From assembly GCA_903875135.1 (NCBI GenBank), contig CAIQUZ010000121.1:1-64000 (forward strand): a DNA stretch of 64,000 bases, in the 5' to 3' direction. Below the pieces are notes generated by a model that was not told where the DNA came from, did no database searches, and saw only the letters and a list, made by a program, of their open reading frames with translations. The stretch is from an uncultured beta proteobacterium (GTDB lineage: Bacteria > Pseudomonadota > Gammaproteobacteria > Burkholderiales > Burkholderiaceae). Of this stretch, positions 26,520-36,150 are shown piece by piece; the stretch's first letter is position 1, and each line of letters starts with the position of its first letter. The position numbers and the translations under genes are program-made.

Positions 26520-27857
26520 ATGTCAGCCTTAAAAAAAATATACCAGAACATCACGCTCTTATTCGGTGTTCTTTTTGTTATTGAAGCCAATGCCGTATTG
26601 CCGATTCAAAAAATTGATCTTCCATCAGGGGCCAAACTATTTTATGTCGAGGCAAAAACAATTCCAATGGTGAATATCGGTATTGATTTCCCAGGTGGAA
26701 GTGCATATGACCCCTTAAATAAAGCTGGTGTTGCTGACTTAACTGCTGATCTCATGAACAAGGGATCAAAAATAAAAGGAAAACAAAAAGACGAAGCGTA
26801 TATCTCTGACAGCCTTTCAGATTTGGGGTCCATGGTCTCCTTTAATGCTTCAAATGAGACTAGTTCAGTAAGAATTAAAACCCTGAGTAAACCTGAAATT
26901 TTAAATGCTGTAGTGAGTCAAACAAGCGATATGTTGGCCTATCCAGTATTTAATCAAAAGATTTTAGAAAGGGAAAAAGCTTTAGAAATAAGTGGGTTGT
27001 TAGAAAGCTTGACCAAACCTGAAAATATTGTTGGTAAACAATTTAAGAAAATGATTTATCGTGATCATCCCTTAGGCCATGAAGAAACGATCGATACCAT
27101 TAAAAAAATCACAATTGAGGATTTAAAAAAATTCCATCAAATGTACTATAGAGCTAGCAATATGAATGTTTTAATCGTGGGAGATGTGAGTCGCGATAAA
27201 GCTATTGAGATTGGGACTTTGCTTACTCAAAACTTACCAACAGGTCAAAGAATCGATGTCGAACTACCCTCTTTACAAGCATTACCATTGGCCGATGAGT
27301 CGCAACGAGTCGTAAAAATCAGCCACCCATCAGCTCAAGCTCACATACAAATGGGAATGACAAGTCCCTCGAGAAAAGATCCAGACTATTTCCCATTATT
27401 AGTCGGTAACTATGCACTTGGTGGAGGTGGATTTGTATCAAGGTTAATGAGTGAGATTCGTGAAAAAAGGGGGTTGGCTTATAGTGTTTCCAGTTATTTT
27501 TATCCAGCAAAAAATTCAGGATATTTTTTAGCTGGGATGCAGACGCGTAAAGATCAATCCAATGAGTCGGTTCAATTGTTGCGAGATACGATTGAGCGAT
27601 TTATTGAACAGGGCCCAAGTGATGAGGAAGTTCTTGCTGCGAAAAATAACCTGATCAATGGTTACCCACTAAGGCTAGATAGCAATAGTAAGTTACTAGA
27701 AAATATATCTGCTATTGCTTGGCTGGGTTTACCTCTTGATACCTTAGATGAGTGGACGAATCAGGTAAAAAAAGTGACGAAAGAAGATATCCAAAAGGCC
27801 TTTAAAAAGAATTTAGATATGAAAAGAATGGTAACTGTTGTTGTTGGAGGGCAATGA
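26520..27857 (+). CDS. M16-family peptidase homologue without the zinc motif
   Basis: A 445-residue M16 protein with a signal peptide (~1-25). The HxxEH region is replaced by ADLTADLMNKG, so it should not be catalytic. GGGGFVSRLMSEIREKRGLAYSV is the conserved C-domain substrate-binding motif. It is encoded 12 bases after the active M16 gene, and such pairs usually act as heterodimers. The substrate is unknown. It overlaps rsmD by four bases. Confidence 0.92.
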   Translation: MSALKKIYQNITLLFGVLFVIEANAVLPIQKIDLPSGAKLFYVEAKTIPMVNIGIDFPGGSAYDPLNKAGVADLTADLMNKGSKIKGKQKDEAYISDSLSDLGSMVSFNASNETSSVRIKTLSKPEILNAVVSQTSDMLAYPVFNQKILEREKALEISGLLESLTKPENIVGKQFKKMIYRDHPLGHEETIDTIKKITIEDLKKFHQMYYRASNMNVLIVGDVSRDKAIEIGTLLTQNLPTGQRIDVELPSLQALPLADESQRVVKISHPSAQAHIQMGMTSPSRKDPDYFPLLVGNYALGGGGFVSRLMSEIREKRGLAYSVSSYFYPAKNSGYFLAGMQTRKDQSNESVQLLRDTIERFIEQGPSDEEVLAAKNNLINGYPLRLDSNSKLLENISAIAWLGLPLDTLDEWTNQVKKVTKEDIQKAFKKNLDMKRMVTVVVGGQ

Positions 27858-28465
27858 AAAAACACCAACAGTCGTCACAAAGAGTGCGAATTATTGGAGG
27901 GTTTTGGCGAAGTCGGCTGATAGATATCATTGATTATCCTGGTTTAAGACCTTCTACAGACCGCGTTCGAGAAACAGTATTTAACTGGCTTGCACCTGAT
28001 ATGGCTGGTGCAAAAGTTATCGATCTTTTTGCAGGATCAGGCGTATTGGGTTTAGAGGCCTGCTCAAGAGGTGCGCAACATGTATTGTTGGTTGATAAAA
28101 ACCAAGCTGTATTTCAGGCGTTAAAAAATAATTTGGAAAAACTAATGCCCCATCCAGCGGGTTCAGAGATTCAATTAGTCTGTATGGATGCGGTCAAATG
28201 GTTAGCTACCCAATCAGAAATTGATGTTGATATGATCTTTTTAGACCCCCCATTTGAACAGCCAGAATTAATTGAACAATCGCTTCAATTCATCTGTCAA
28301 AGGCTAAAAAAAGGCTCTTACCCAATTATTTATGTAGAATCTAATGCAACGCTCAAAAATGAAGCCATTCTTCAGTTATTGCCCAAATGGATAATTGCAA
28401 AACAGTTAGTGGCCGGAGTTGTAAAGGCGAGTATTTTGAAATACCTTGAAGAAGACAAAGTCTAA
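27854..28465 (+). CDS. rsmD: 16S rRNA (guanine(966)-N2)-methyltransferase
   Basis: A 203-residue class I methyltransferase. [12 protein letters not shown] lies at the N-terminus, the SAM motif is [20 protein letters not shown], and the catalytic motif IV is [14 protein letters not shown]. It methylates G966 of 16S rRNA. It overlaps the M16 gene by four bases and is followed by coaD, a common betaproteobacterial order. Confidence 0.94.
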   Translation: MKKHQQSSQRVRIIGGFWRSRLIDIIDYPGLRPSTDRVRETVFNWLAPDMAGAKVIDLFAGSGVLGLEACSRGAQHVLLVDKNQAVFQALKNNLEKLMPHPAGSEIQLVCMDAVKWLATQSEIDVDMIFLDPPFEQPELIEQSLQFICQRLKKGSYPIIYVESNATLKNEAILQLLPKWIIAKQLVAGVVKASILKYLEEDKV

Positions 28466-28485
28466 AATTAAGAAGGAGTTGCACG

Positions 28486-29225
<740 letters not shown>

Positions 29226-29816
29226 TTATTGCGTATGTAGTTCCTTCATCGCTGAACCAGGGTCACTGGACGTCATGAGAGAAAAAACAGACATTACTTT
29301 CTGAAATGTATCTTCAATGGCCTGAAGATCTTTTTGTGGTGGTTTTTTAAGAACATAGTTCACCACTTCTTGATGGGGACTACCTTCTGGAGCCACATCT
29401 CTTGGATGGCCGATTCCGATGCGTAAACGCCAGTAATTGGGTGTTCCAAGATGTGCAGAGATACTTTTAAGGCCATTATGGCCTCCGGTTCCCCCACCAA
29501 ATTTAAGGCGTGTTGTTCCAGGTGGTAAATCCAGTTCATCGTGCACGACCAAGATTTGACTTGGGTCGATTTGATAAAATTTAGCAGCCGCACCTACGGC
29601 TTCCCCACTCGCATTCATATAAGTCTGTGGCTTCAACAACCAGATGATGTGCTGCTCCTTTTGCGCTTTTGCCACCTGGCTCTTAAAGGATTTTTGGTTG
29701 GTAAAGGAGGTATGCAAAAACTGGGCTAGTTGATCGCAAAGCCAAAAGCCAGCATTATGCCGGTCTGAAATATGCTCATCCCCGGGATTGCCAAGTCCAA
29801 CGATTAATTGAATCAT
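29226..29816 (-). CDS. pth: Peptidyl-tRNA hydrolase
   Basis: A 196-residue enzyme that frees tRNA from stalled peptidyl-tRNA. GLGNPGDEHISDRHNAGFW has the catalytic histidine and substrate-binding asparagine. PQTYMNASGEAV, VVHDELDLPPG and GGGTGGHNGLKSI follow. Gene order after rplY is conserved, but a terminator separates them, so pth probably has its own promoter in the 40 bases before its start. Confidence 0.96.
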   Translation of the reverse strand: MIQLIVGLGNPGDEHISDRHNAGFWLCDQLAQFLHTSFTNQKSFKSQVAKAQKEQHIIWLLKPQTYMNASGEAVGAAAKFYQIDPSQILVVHDELDLPPGTTRLKFGGGTGGHNGLKSISAHLGTPNYWRLRIGIGHPRDVAPEGSPHQEVVNYVLKKPPQKDLQAIEDTFQKVMSVFSLMTSSDPGSAMKELHTQ

Positions 29817-29856
29817 TAAAGTACTTTAAACGAATTTATTATGGATTGGATAGAAA

Positions 29857-29890
29857 TAAAAAAACCCGCCCAAAATACTGGAGCGGGTTT
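29857..29890 (-). terminator. Rho-independent terminator after rplY
   Basis: Read on the minus strand: AAACCCGC, a 13-base loop, GCGGGTTT, then a run of T (complement of 29857-29864). It lies 18 bases after the rplY stop. Confidence 0.9.
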
Positions 29891-29907
29891 ATCCAGAAAT
29901 AAGAAAA

Positions 29908-30558
29908 TTATTCCTTCGCTTCTTTATCTTTCAATTTGATTGCTGTTGGTGCTGCAGGAGCTTCAGGCGCTGTTGTCGCCTCAGGCTCATTACTTACGCG
30001 TGGTTCACGAGCAACCACAATGGCTGGGTTCTCTTGTTCCACATGCAAGCTCAGTGCAACGCCTTTAGGCAGGGCGATTTCTTTAGCGTGAATGGACTCA
30101 CCAATTTGAATTTTTGATACATCAACTTCAATAAACTCAGGCAAGTCAGATGGTAAACAGATAATCTCAAGTTCATTGCTAATGTGGTTGATAACACCAC
30201 CACCAATTTTGACTGCTGGAGATATTTCATCACCTTTAAAGTGAAGAGGAATCTTCATATGGACTTTTTGTTTAGCATCAATCCGCTGAAAATCGATATG
30301 CAATACCAAAGGCTTAAAAGGATGCATTTGATAGTCACGTAATAAGGCTTGTTGCACCTTACCTGCGATTTCGATTTCGAGAACAGATGAGTGGAAGGCT
30401 TCTTTTTTTAAAGCATGGAAAAGAGCATTGTGATCCAATTCCACTGCTTGCGGTAATTCTGTTCCACCATAAATAATACCTGGTGTTTTTCCAGAGTTGC
30501 GCAGGCGGCGGCTCGCACCAGTGCCCTGTACGCTACGTTCGTAGGCGACGACTTTCAT
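29908..30558 (-). CDS. rplY: 50S ribosomal protein L25 (long CTC form)
   Basis: A 216-residue L25 with a C-terminal extension (TL5/CTC type). The N-terminal 5S rRNA-binding domain begins [20 protein letters not shown]; the beta-rich C domain contains [16 protein letters not shown]. The tail is Ala/Pro/Glu-rich. The start is the ATG preceded by AAGGAG; an upstream in-frame extension has no homology. It lies 104 bases downstream of prs, with a candidate promoter in that gap. Confidence 0.95.
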   Translation of the reverse strand: MKVVAYERSVQGTGASRRLRNSGKTPGIIYGGTELPQAVELDHNALFHALKKEAFHSSVLEIEIAGKVQQALLRDYQMHPFKPLVLHIDFQRIDAKQKVHMKIPLHFKGDEISPAVKIGGGVINHISNELEIICLPSDLPEFIEVDVSKIQIGESIHAKEIALPKGVALSLHVEQENPAIVVAREPRVSNEPEATTAPEAPAAPTAIKLKDKEAKE

Positions 30559-30636
30559 ATAAAACTCCTTAAATGTAAGATCTGCCCCCATATTGGGACA
30601 GGCTTTTATGCTCGCGACCAAGCACAAAAGTCCTCC

Positions 30637-30642
30637 ATTATA
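30637..30642 (-). promoter_or_regulatory. Candidate -10 box for rplY
   Basis: A perfect TATAAT on the minus strand, about 80 bases upstream of the rplY ATG and inside the prs-rplY gap. No strong -35 is visible 17 bases upstream, so it is a possible internal promoter that would give rplY a leader of roughly 70 bases. Confidence 0.35.
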
Positions 30643-30662
30643 GCTTTTTTATGAATACTTGG

Positions 30663-31622
30663 CTAGTCTGTTTCAGTAAACATGGAGATCACAGAGTCAC
30701 CACGACTAATTCTTAGAAGGGTTTCGCCAAGCAGGGGCGCTACTGAAAGACTCCTGATTTTAGTACTTGCTTTGGCCGCATCACTAAGGGGGATGGTGTC
30801 AGTAACAACCACTTCGTCTAATTCAGATGCCATAATTCTGGCGATGGCATTACCCGATAAAACAGGGTGAGTACAGTAGGCCATGACACTTTTAGCGCCT
30901 CTTTGTTTAAGGACCTCAGCAGCTTTGCATAAGGTCCCACCTGTATCGATCATGTCATCCATAATGACGCAACGTCGGCCCTCTACTTCCCCAATAACAT
31001 GCATCACTTCTGAGACATTTGCTTTCGGACGACGTTTATCAATAATGGCAAGATCACAGCCTAACTGCTTTGCAAGGGCACGAGCTCTAACAACACCGCC
31101 AATATCTGGAGAAACAACCAAAAGCTCGCCATTGTTCTTATTTTGCAAATCGGCTAATAAGATTGGGGAGGCATAAATATTATCAACAGGGATATCAAAA
31201 AAGCCTTGAATTTGGTCAGCATGCAGATCCATCGTTAAGACGCGCCCAACTCCAGCAACAGACTGGAGCATATTAGCAACAATCCGAGCCGATATGGCAA
31301 CACGAGCTGAGCGGGGGCGTCGATCTTGGCGAGCATAACCGAAGTAAGGAATCACTGCGGTTATTGAGCTTGCTGAAGCTCGCTTTAACGCATCAATCAT
31401 AATCATGAGCTCCATCAAATTATCATTCGTTGGAGCACAAGTTGGCTGTAAAACCACCACATTTTTGCTACGAACGTTTTCTTGAATTTCTACTTGAATC
31501 TCTCCATCTGAAAAGCGACCAACAAATGCTTTACCAAGGTCTTGTCCGAGATAATCGGCAACGGACTTTGCGAGGACTGGATTTGCGTTTCCAGTAAAAA
31601 TGACCATGGATTCATTACTCAT
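30663..31622 (-). CDS. prs: Ribose-phosphate pyrophosphokinase
   Basis: A 319-residue PRPP synthase. The start [15 protein letters not shown] is preferred over an upstream TTG because GGAG lies eight bases before the ATG. Motifs are [23 protein letters not shown] and the PRPP-binding [13 protein letters not shown]. It supplies PRPP for nucleotide, histidine and NAD synthesis. It follows tRNA-Gln and ispE on the same strand, an order conserved in Burkholderiales. Confidence 0.97.
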   Translation of the reverse strand: MSNESMVIFTGNANPVLAKSVADYLGQDLGKAFVGRFSDGEIQVEIQENVRSKNVVVLQPTCAPTNDNLMELMIMIDALKRASASSITAVIPYFGYARQDRRPRSARVAISARIVANMLQSVAGVGRVLTMDLHADQIQGFFDIPVDNIYASPILLADLQNKNNGELLVVSPDIGGVVRARALAKQLGCDLAIIDKRRPKANVSEVMHVIGEVEGRRCVIMDDMIDTGGTLCKAAEVLKQRGAKSVMAYCTHPVLSGNAIARIMASELDEVVVTDTIPLSDAAKASTKIRSLSVAPLLGETLLRISRGDSVISMFTETD

Positions 31623-31693
31623 CGTGGCTCCAATTAGAAGTTGCAAGGTATTTTTTGCTGTAGGAATAAAGAAATTGACGCATTAGGAAGAGG

Positions 31694-31770
31694 TGGCAGA
31701 GGAGGAAGGACTCGAACCTTCGGATGCCGGAATCAAAATCCGGTGCCTTAACCAACTTGGCGACTCCCCT
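31694..31770 (-). tRNA. tRNA-Gln (anticodon TTG)
   Basis: A full cloverleaf of 77 bases on the minus strand. The acceptor AGGGGAG pairs with CTCCTCT, discriminator G, and CCA is encoded. The D arm is GCC/GGC with GG in the loop. The anticodon stem CCGGA/TCCGG encloses TTTTGAT with anticodon TTG. The T arm is GAAGG/CCTTC around TTCGAGT. Its first 23 bases overlap the end of ispE, whose TAA stop lies in the D loop. It is probably cut from an ispE-prs transcript. Confidence 0.97.
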
Positions 31771-32647
31771 CTTGTATGTTGATGCTAGATTTTAAATTAT
31801 AAGCCGAGTGTTGCTTCAAGCTTTGAACTTTAAAACCTTGCCACATAGGTGGAAGTTCAGATTGACAATTTTGTAATTCAAGTTCATTAGGAATTTCACA
31901 AAAAACCGAACTTCCTGAACCCGTCATCATTGCTCGAGAGCCAGGAAATCTAAATTCTAGCCACTCAATTGCGCTCTGCACTTCCGAATACTTTTGCGTT
32001 GCAACGGTCTGTAAATCATTATGTAAAGTCATATGATCAGCGTATTGCTCTTCAAAGTCAGTTATTGTAATCTGACTACGATTTCGCGTCAAATCAGGGG
32101 ATGAAAAAATACTTTTTGTCGCTATAGAGACACCCGGGAAAATGACAAAAAAGCTGGTATTTCTTAAATTAACCTCGTTTAATAACTCACCGACACCCTC
32201 CACAAATGCATTTTTACCAAAAAGAAAAAAGGGCACGTCAGCCCCTAATTGGAGCCCTAGAGACATTAACTCGGCATGTTTGAGATGAAGCTCCCACAAT
32301 TGATTTAATCCTAAAAGGGTGCTTGCAGCATCTGAGGAGCCTCCACCTAAGCCGGCACCCATGGGAATATTTTTATCGAGATCAATATCGACACCAAAGG
32401 GTACATTGCAGGTTTTTTTTAATAGTTGAGCAGCCTTTACGACTAAATCATCTTCTACAGGAACATTAGGAAGGGGATTAAGACGATGGATTACACCATC
32501 TTTTCTTACCCGCAGTTTGACCGTGTCGCATAAATCAATCAATTGAAAAACACTCTGTAATAAATGATAGCCATCTTGACGTTGGCCAACGACATGTAAA
32601 AACAGATTGAGCTTAGCAGGGGCTAAAACAGGTAAAAAATCAGTCAT
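31748..32647 (-). CDS. ispE: 4-diphosphocytidyl-2-C-methyl-D-erythritol kinase
   Basis: A 299-residue GHMP kinase of the MEP isoprenoid pathway. The start is MTDFLPVLAPAKLNLFLHV, which overlaps the upstream stop (ATGACTGA). The ATP-binding loop is PMGAGLGGGSSDAAS and the C-terminal motif is MMTGSGSSVF. The last eight codons (Gln-Glu-Gly-Ser-Arg-Gln-Val-Gly, then TAA) run into the tRNA-Gln gene, so the C-terminus is partly dictated by the tRNA sequence. Confidence 0.95.
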   Translation of the reverse strand: MTDFLPVLAPAKLNLFLHVVGQRQDGYHLLQSVFQLIDLCDTVKLRVRKDGVIHRLNPLPNVPVEDDLVVKAAQLLKKTCNVPFGVDIDLDKNIPMGAGLGGGSSDAASTLLGLNQLWELHLKHAELMSLGLQLGADVPFFLFGKNAFVEGVGELLNEVNLRNTSFFVIFPGVSIATKSIFSSPDLTRNRSQITITDFEEQYADHMTLHNDLQTVATQKYSEVQSAIEWLEFRFPGSRAMMTGSGSSVFCEIPNELELQNCQSELPPMWQGFKVQSLKQHSAYNLKSSINIQEGSRQVG

Positions 32648-34148
32648 TCTCTTGATCAATGATGAGGCGGACTTCAATATCACCATTTTGGTCTGCACGA
32701 GTCATATTGAGTTTTTGTAATTGATTCTTTGAGCCCCATATATAGTTGAGTAGCCAACCATCTTGTGCAATTTCAGTCACTTGTCCATTAGCATTTCTCA
32801 TTACCGAGCCTGGAGATCCAGGACGGGAAAATCCTGAAAGCCATGCTGATAATCCTCGGGCGGGGATGGGAAGCCCTGTGGCTTCCTGAACCAATTGATC
32901 AGCATCAACGGCATTCGTTATTTTGCCATTTTGTTCAAGAGTGGCACGACTAGGTGTTATCGTAATTTTAGCAATTGAGGATCCTAAAGGACCGCGGATT
33001 TCTAAATTGTCATTCAGGTTTTCGTGTGAAAGGGAAAAAGACCCATTACCACCATTTTGCGAGGACTTACCATTCATTTTGACGGCAAACCGTCCATCCC
33101 AATGACGCGTAACTGTATTGTCAAAAACCTCACTCGAAGTCCAGTCTGGTTTTAAGCGAAGAAGTGTTTCACGTAAAGTAGATTGACTAGCATTAATCGA
33201 TTCAGCTTTTCTCCAAACTTTCATCGCCTCATCTTGTTGACCGTTAACCCAAAGGACTTCTCCAAGGTGAGCTCCTACTTCAGCCTCAGGTAATAACTCA
33301 AACGATTGCTTCAAATACGTCAGCGCTAACTCGGGTTGACCTAAACGGTAATATACCCAACCTAAACTATCGATAATATATGGGTCATTAGGAGTTTGAA
33401 TCAGAGCTTTTTGGATTAGATATAAGGCTTCTTGCAAATGGATTTTTCGATCGGCAAAAGAGTAACCAAGAGCATTTAAGGAGCTAGCGTCATTGGGGTT
33501 TTGTCGAATATTCCTGCGTAAGACAGCTTCCATATTGTCATAGTGACCTAATTTTTCTTCACCTAAAGCGTATAAAAAAAGAAGAGTCGTATTTTTGGGG
33601 ATGCGTTTAGATCCATTAATGATTTGAGCGAGAGCTACATTCGATTGATCCTGACTCTTGGACCTTGCCAAGATAGGAATCAATTTTGTATAGAAATCTT
33701 CGCTTTCTACCACATTTTTCTTTTTTAAGAATTGAAGGCTGGGTAGCACAGCTTCATTCCATTGGTTATTAAACATCAATAAAGTAATTAATATTTCTTT
33801 AGAGTTGGTATCAGAGTCTGGCGTTAACTCATCCCATAATTTCGCAGACTCTAACGAAGCTTGGGGTGATTGAGCAGCTAGAGCAATTTCTACGGCTTGT
33901 TGAGCTATACGAGGATCACGTGTGGTTTTTGCAAGGTAAAACATGGTTTGATAAGAAAGGGCTATATCACCTCTTTGAAGAGCGATTTCAGATGTAAGGT
34001 ATTGAAATACATAACTGGAAAAGGATTCCGAAGAAGAAGCAGATAATGAGGACTGAGCATGACTAGGCATTATCCAAAAATATGGCATGATACTCAGTAA
34101 GAAAAGTGTAATAAAACGTCGAATTCGATATAAATTATATTTAAGCAT
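32640..34148 (-). CDS. lolB: TPR protein fused to an outer-membrane LolB domain
   Basis: One uninterrupted 502-residue frame. A signal peptide lies at ~1-32 (ends MPSHAQSS, no cysteine). Tetratricopeptide-type helices cover ~45-335, with clear repeats such as DASSLNALGYSFADRKIHLQ and DPYIIDSLGWVYYRLGQ. From ~345 the sequence is a LolB domain: HWDGRFAVKM, LEIRGPLGSSIAKI, LVQEATGLPIPARGLSAWLSG, and WLLNYIW. LolB normally is a separate lipoprotein that inserts lipoproteins into the outer membrane. Here its own signal peptide and lipobox Cys are gone. Confidence 0.88.
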   Translation of the reverse strand: MLKYNLYRIRRFITLFLLSIMPYFWIMPSHAQSSLSASSSESFSSYVFQYLTSEIALQRGDIALSYQTMFYLAKTTRDPRIAQQAVEIALAAQSPQASLESAKLWDELTPDSDTNSKEILITLLMFNNQWNEAVLPSLQFLKKKNVVESEDFYTKLIPILARSKSQDQSNVALAQIINGSKRIPKNTTLLFLYALGEEKLGHYDNMEAVLRRNIRQNPNDASSLNALGYSFADRKIHLQEALYLIQKALIQTPNDPYIIDSLGWVYYRLGQPELALTYLKQSFELLPEAEVGAHLGEVLWVNGQQDEAMKVWRKAESINASQSTLRETLLRLKPDWTSSEVFDNTVTRHWDGRFAVKMNGKSSQNGGNGSFSLSHENLNDNLEIRGPLGSSIAKITITPSRATLEQNGKITNAVDADQLVQEATGLPIPARGLSAWLSGFSRPGSPGSVMRNANGQVTEIAQDGWLLNYIWGSKNQLQKLNMTRADQNGDIEVRLIIDQEND

Positions 34149-34160
34149 CTCTCTATTCTA
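34149..34160 (-). promoter_or_regulatory. -10-like TAGAAT six bases before the TPR-LolB start
   Basis: On the minus strand TAGAAT (34160-34155) is followed by AGAGAG and then the ATG at 34148. The spacing is the same as at gpmA. AGAGAG is purine-rich and might act as a weak Shine-Dalgarno, so a leaderless message is possible but not required. Confidence 0.35.
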
Positions 34161-34186
34161 TATAACTCTCAAAGACTCTTCCTAAT

Positions 34187-35020
34187 ATGCCTGAATTACC
34201 AGAAGTAGAAGTTACGAAACTTGGTATAGCACCTTATCTTGAAGGAAAAACCTTAACAGAAGTGATTGTTCATGACGGTCGCCTACGATGGCCAGTGCCC
34301 GAGCATCTTCAAAAAACACTTCGAAATCAAATCTGTCACTCGATACAACGACGTGGAAAATATCTATTGTTTCAATTTGATACAGGAGTCATGTTGATTC
34401 ATTTAGGCATGACGGGAGTATTGAGGATTCAAAAAAAACAAGAAGAATCCAAAAAATATAATCGAATTGAATTTCATTTTGGAGAGACCGCTTTGCGGAT
34501 GCATGACCCAAGAAAATTTGGATCGGTTTTATGGCACTCTGAAGAGCAAGGCCCAGTAGAAAATTTCCCTTTATTTAAAAAATTAGGAGTTGAGCCGTTT
34601 GAGAGTGAGTTTGCTGGAGCAAACGGCGCACAACTTTTGTATGAGCGTTCACGTGGCAGAACAATTTCGGTCAAACAATATCTTTTGGCCGGGGAGGTTG
34701 TCGTTGGCGTAGGGAATATTTACTGCTCTGAAACCTTGTTTGAAGCAAAGATTAATCCAAAAACACCGGCAGGTAAGATATCAAAAGTGAGATATGCAAG
34801 AATCGCTACAGCTGTTCAACTTATTTTAAAAAAAGCGATTAAGGCTGGCGGCAGCAGCTTAAAAGATTTTGTCCACAGTGATGGTGAGCCAGGACATTTT
34901 ATGGTTTTGACAAAAGTGTATGACCGTTCTGGCCTACCTTGTAAAGAATGTCACACACCAATTAAGCAAATTACACAAGGACAACGGTCAACCTACTATT
35001 GTCCAGCTTGTCAGAAGTGA
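34187..35020 (+). CDS. mutM: Formamidopyrimidine-DNA glycosylase
   Basis: A 277-residue base-excision repair enzyme. MPELPEVEV at the start provides the catalytic Pro2 and Glu3. MHDPRKFGS, the helix-two-turn-helix GVGNIYCSETLFEAKINP and the C-terminal zinc finger (CKEC...CPAC) are all present. It removes 8-oxoguanine from DNA. It is followed directly by mutY, which excises A opposite 8-oxoG, so the pair forms an oxidative-damage repair unit. It is divergent from the TPR-LolB gene, 38 bases away. Confidence 0.97.
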   Translation: MPELPEVEVTKLGIAPYLEGKTLTEVIVHDGRLRWPVPEHLQKTLRNQICHSIQRRGKYLLFQFDTGVMLIHLGMTGVLRIQKKQEESKKYNRIEFHFGETALRMHDPRKFGSVLWHSEEQGPVENFPLFKKLGVEPFESEFAGANGAQLLYERSRGRTISVKQYLLAGEVVVGVGNIYCSETLFEAKINPKTPAGKISKVRYARIATAVQLILKKAIKAGGSSLKDFVHSDGEPGHFMVLTKVYDRSGLPCKECHTPIKQITQGQRSTYYCPACQK

Positions 35021-36150
35021 AACCATTTTCAGACAAGCTATTAAGTTGGTATGCACAGCATGGTCGGCGAGGTTTGCCTTGGCAAAATGAACGGGACCCT
35101 TATAAGGTTTGGCTATCTGAGATTATGTTGCAACAAACCCAAGTGTCGACAGTAAAAGAGCGATATCTTCAATTTGTGAATACGTTTCCTCATTTAGAGG
35201 ATTTAGCAAAGGCTCAAATCGATGAAGTGATGAGTTTGTGGGCTGGATTGGGTTACTACACAAGAGCGAGAAATTTGCATGCTTGTGCAAAAGTCATTCA
35301 GCAGGAGTATCAGGGGAAGTTTCCTCAAGATATTATTTCTTTAAGCCAGCTTCCAGGTATTGGAAGATCAACGGCCGCAGCAATTGCAGCATTTTGTTTT
35401 CAGCAAAAAAACAGTATTTTGGATGCCAATGTAAAACGTTTAATTGGGCGCATCTATGCCGTAGAGGAGGATTTCAAAAAAGCGGCTACGAACGAATATC
35501 TTTGGCAGATTGCGCATGATCTATTGCCCAAAGATGCACGGAATATGCCAGCGTATACACAAGCACTCATGGATTATGGCGCCACCGTTTGTACTCCAAG
35601 AAATCCAAAGTGTTCTGGATGTGTGTTTAAAAAAGAATGCCTTGCATTTCAACAAGACAAAGTAGAGAAAATTCCTAACAAGGTAAAAAAAGTTTCTAGC
35701 AAAGAAGTGCGATCTGTCATGCTCTGCGTTTTGTCAGGCGATCAGGTTTTATTGAATCTTCGACCTCCTTCAGGTATTTGGGGAGGATTATGGAGTTTTC
35801 CTGAGTCCTCATGGTCTGATCATTTAGAAATTCAAGATTTGCAAGTGCAAACATTAGAGGAGTTTCAAGATTTGCCTTTAACGATTTTACGAAATGCCTT
35901 ACCTAAAGGAACTCTTCTAGCTTCTAGAAAGCATGTTTTTACACATCGAATTTTATATTTTCAGATTGTTATTTTACGAGTAAAACACATTTTTGAGATT
36001 GATTCGACTAGGTATAAGTGGGTTAATTTGAGTGGGATGCTAGAACTTGGATTACCAACGCCAGTAAAGCAGTTTATGCAGGATTATGTTGCTGCTAATT
36101 CTTCGTTGTTGCAATCCGATGTAACTCACGATGTCGTTTCAGTAAGGTGA
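35017..36150 (+). CDS. mutY: A/G-specific adenine glycosylase
   Basis: A 377-residue protein. The GTG at 35017 overlaps the mutM stop (GTGA), the best start because the protein then begins MKPFSDKLLSWYAQHGRRGL; TTG codons further upstream are in frame but lack support. LPWQNERDPYKVWLSEIMLQQTQV, the helix-hairpin-helix LPGIGRSTAAAIAAF and the [4Fe-4S] cysteines (spacing 6-2-5, in CTPRNPKCSGCVFKKEC) are canonical. A C-terminal NUDIX-like domain recognises 8-oxoG. The last 56 bases overlap rapZ on the other strand. Confidence 0.95.
   Translation: MKPFSDKLLSWYAQHGRRGLPWQNERDPYKVWLSEIMLQQTQVSTVKERYLQFVNTFPHLEDLAKAQIDEVMSLWAGLGYYTRARNLHACAKVIQQEYQGKFPQDIISLSQLPGIGRSTAAAIAAFCFQQKNSILDANVKRLIGRIYAVEEDFKKAATNEYLWQIAHDLLPKDARNMPAYTQALMDYGATVCTPRNPKCSGCVFKKECLAFQQDKVEKIPNKVKKVSSKEVRSVMLCVLSGDQVLLNLRPPSGIWGGLWSFPESSWSDHLEIQDLQVQTLEEFQDLPLTILRNALPKGTLLASRKHVFTHRILYFQIVILRVKHIFEIDSTRYKWVNLSGMLELGLPTPVKQFMQDYVAANSSLLQSDVTHDVVSVR

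Noticed and set aside
26520..27857. Second M16 gene as a pseudogene because it lacks HxxEH
   Set aside because: The frame is full length with an intact signal peptide and C-domain motif; inactive partner subunits are normal in paired M16 proteins.
30559..30627. N-terminal extension of L25 starting at 30627
   Set aside because: The extension lacks homology, and a strong AAGGAG precedes the internal ATG that gives the standard N-terminus.
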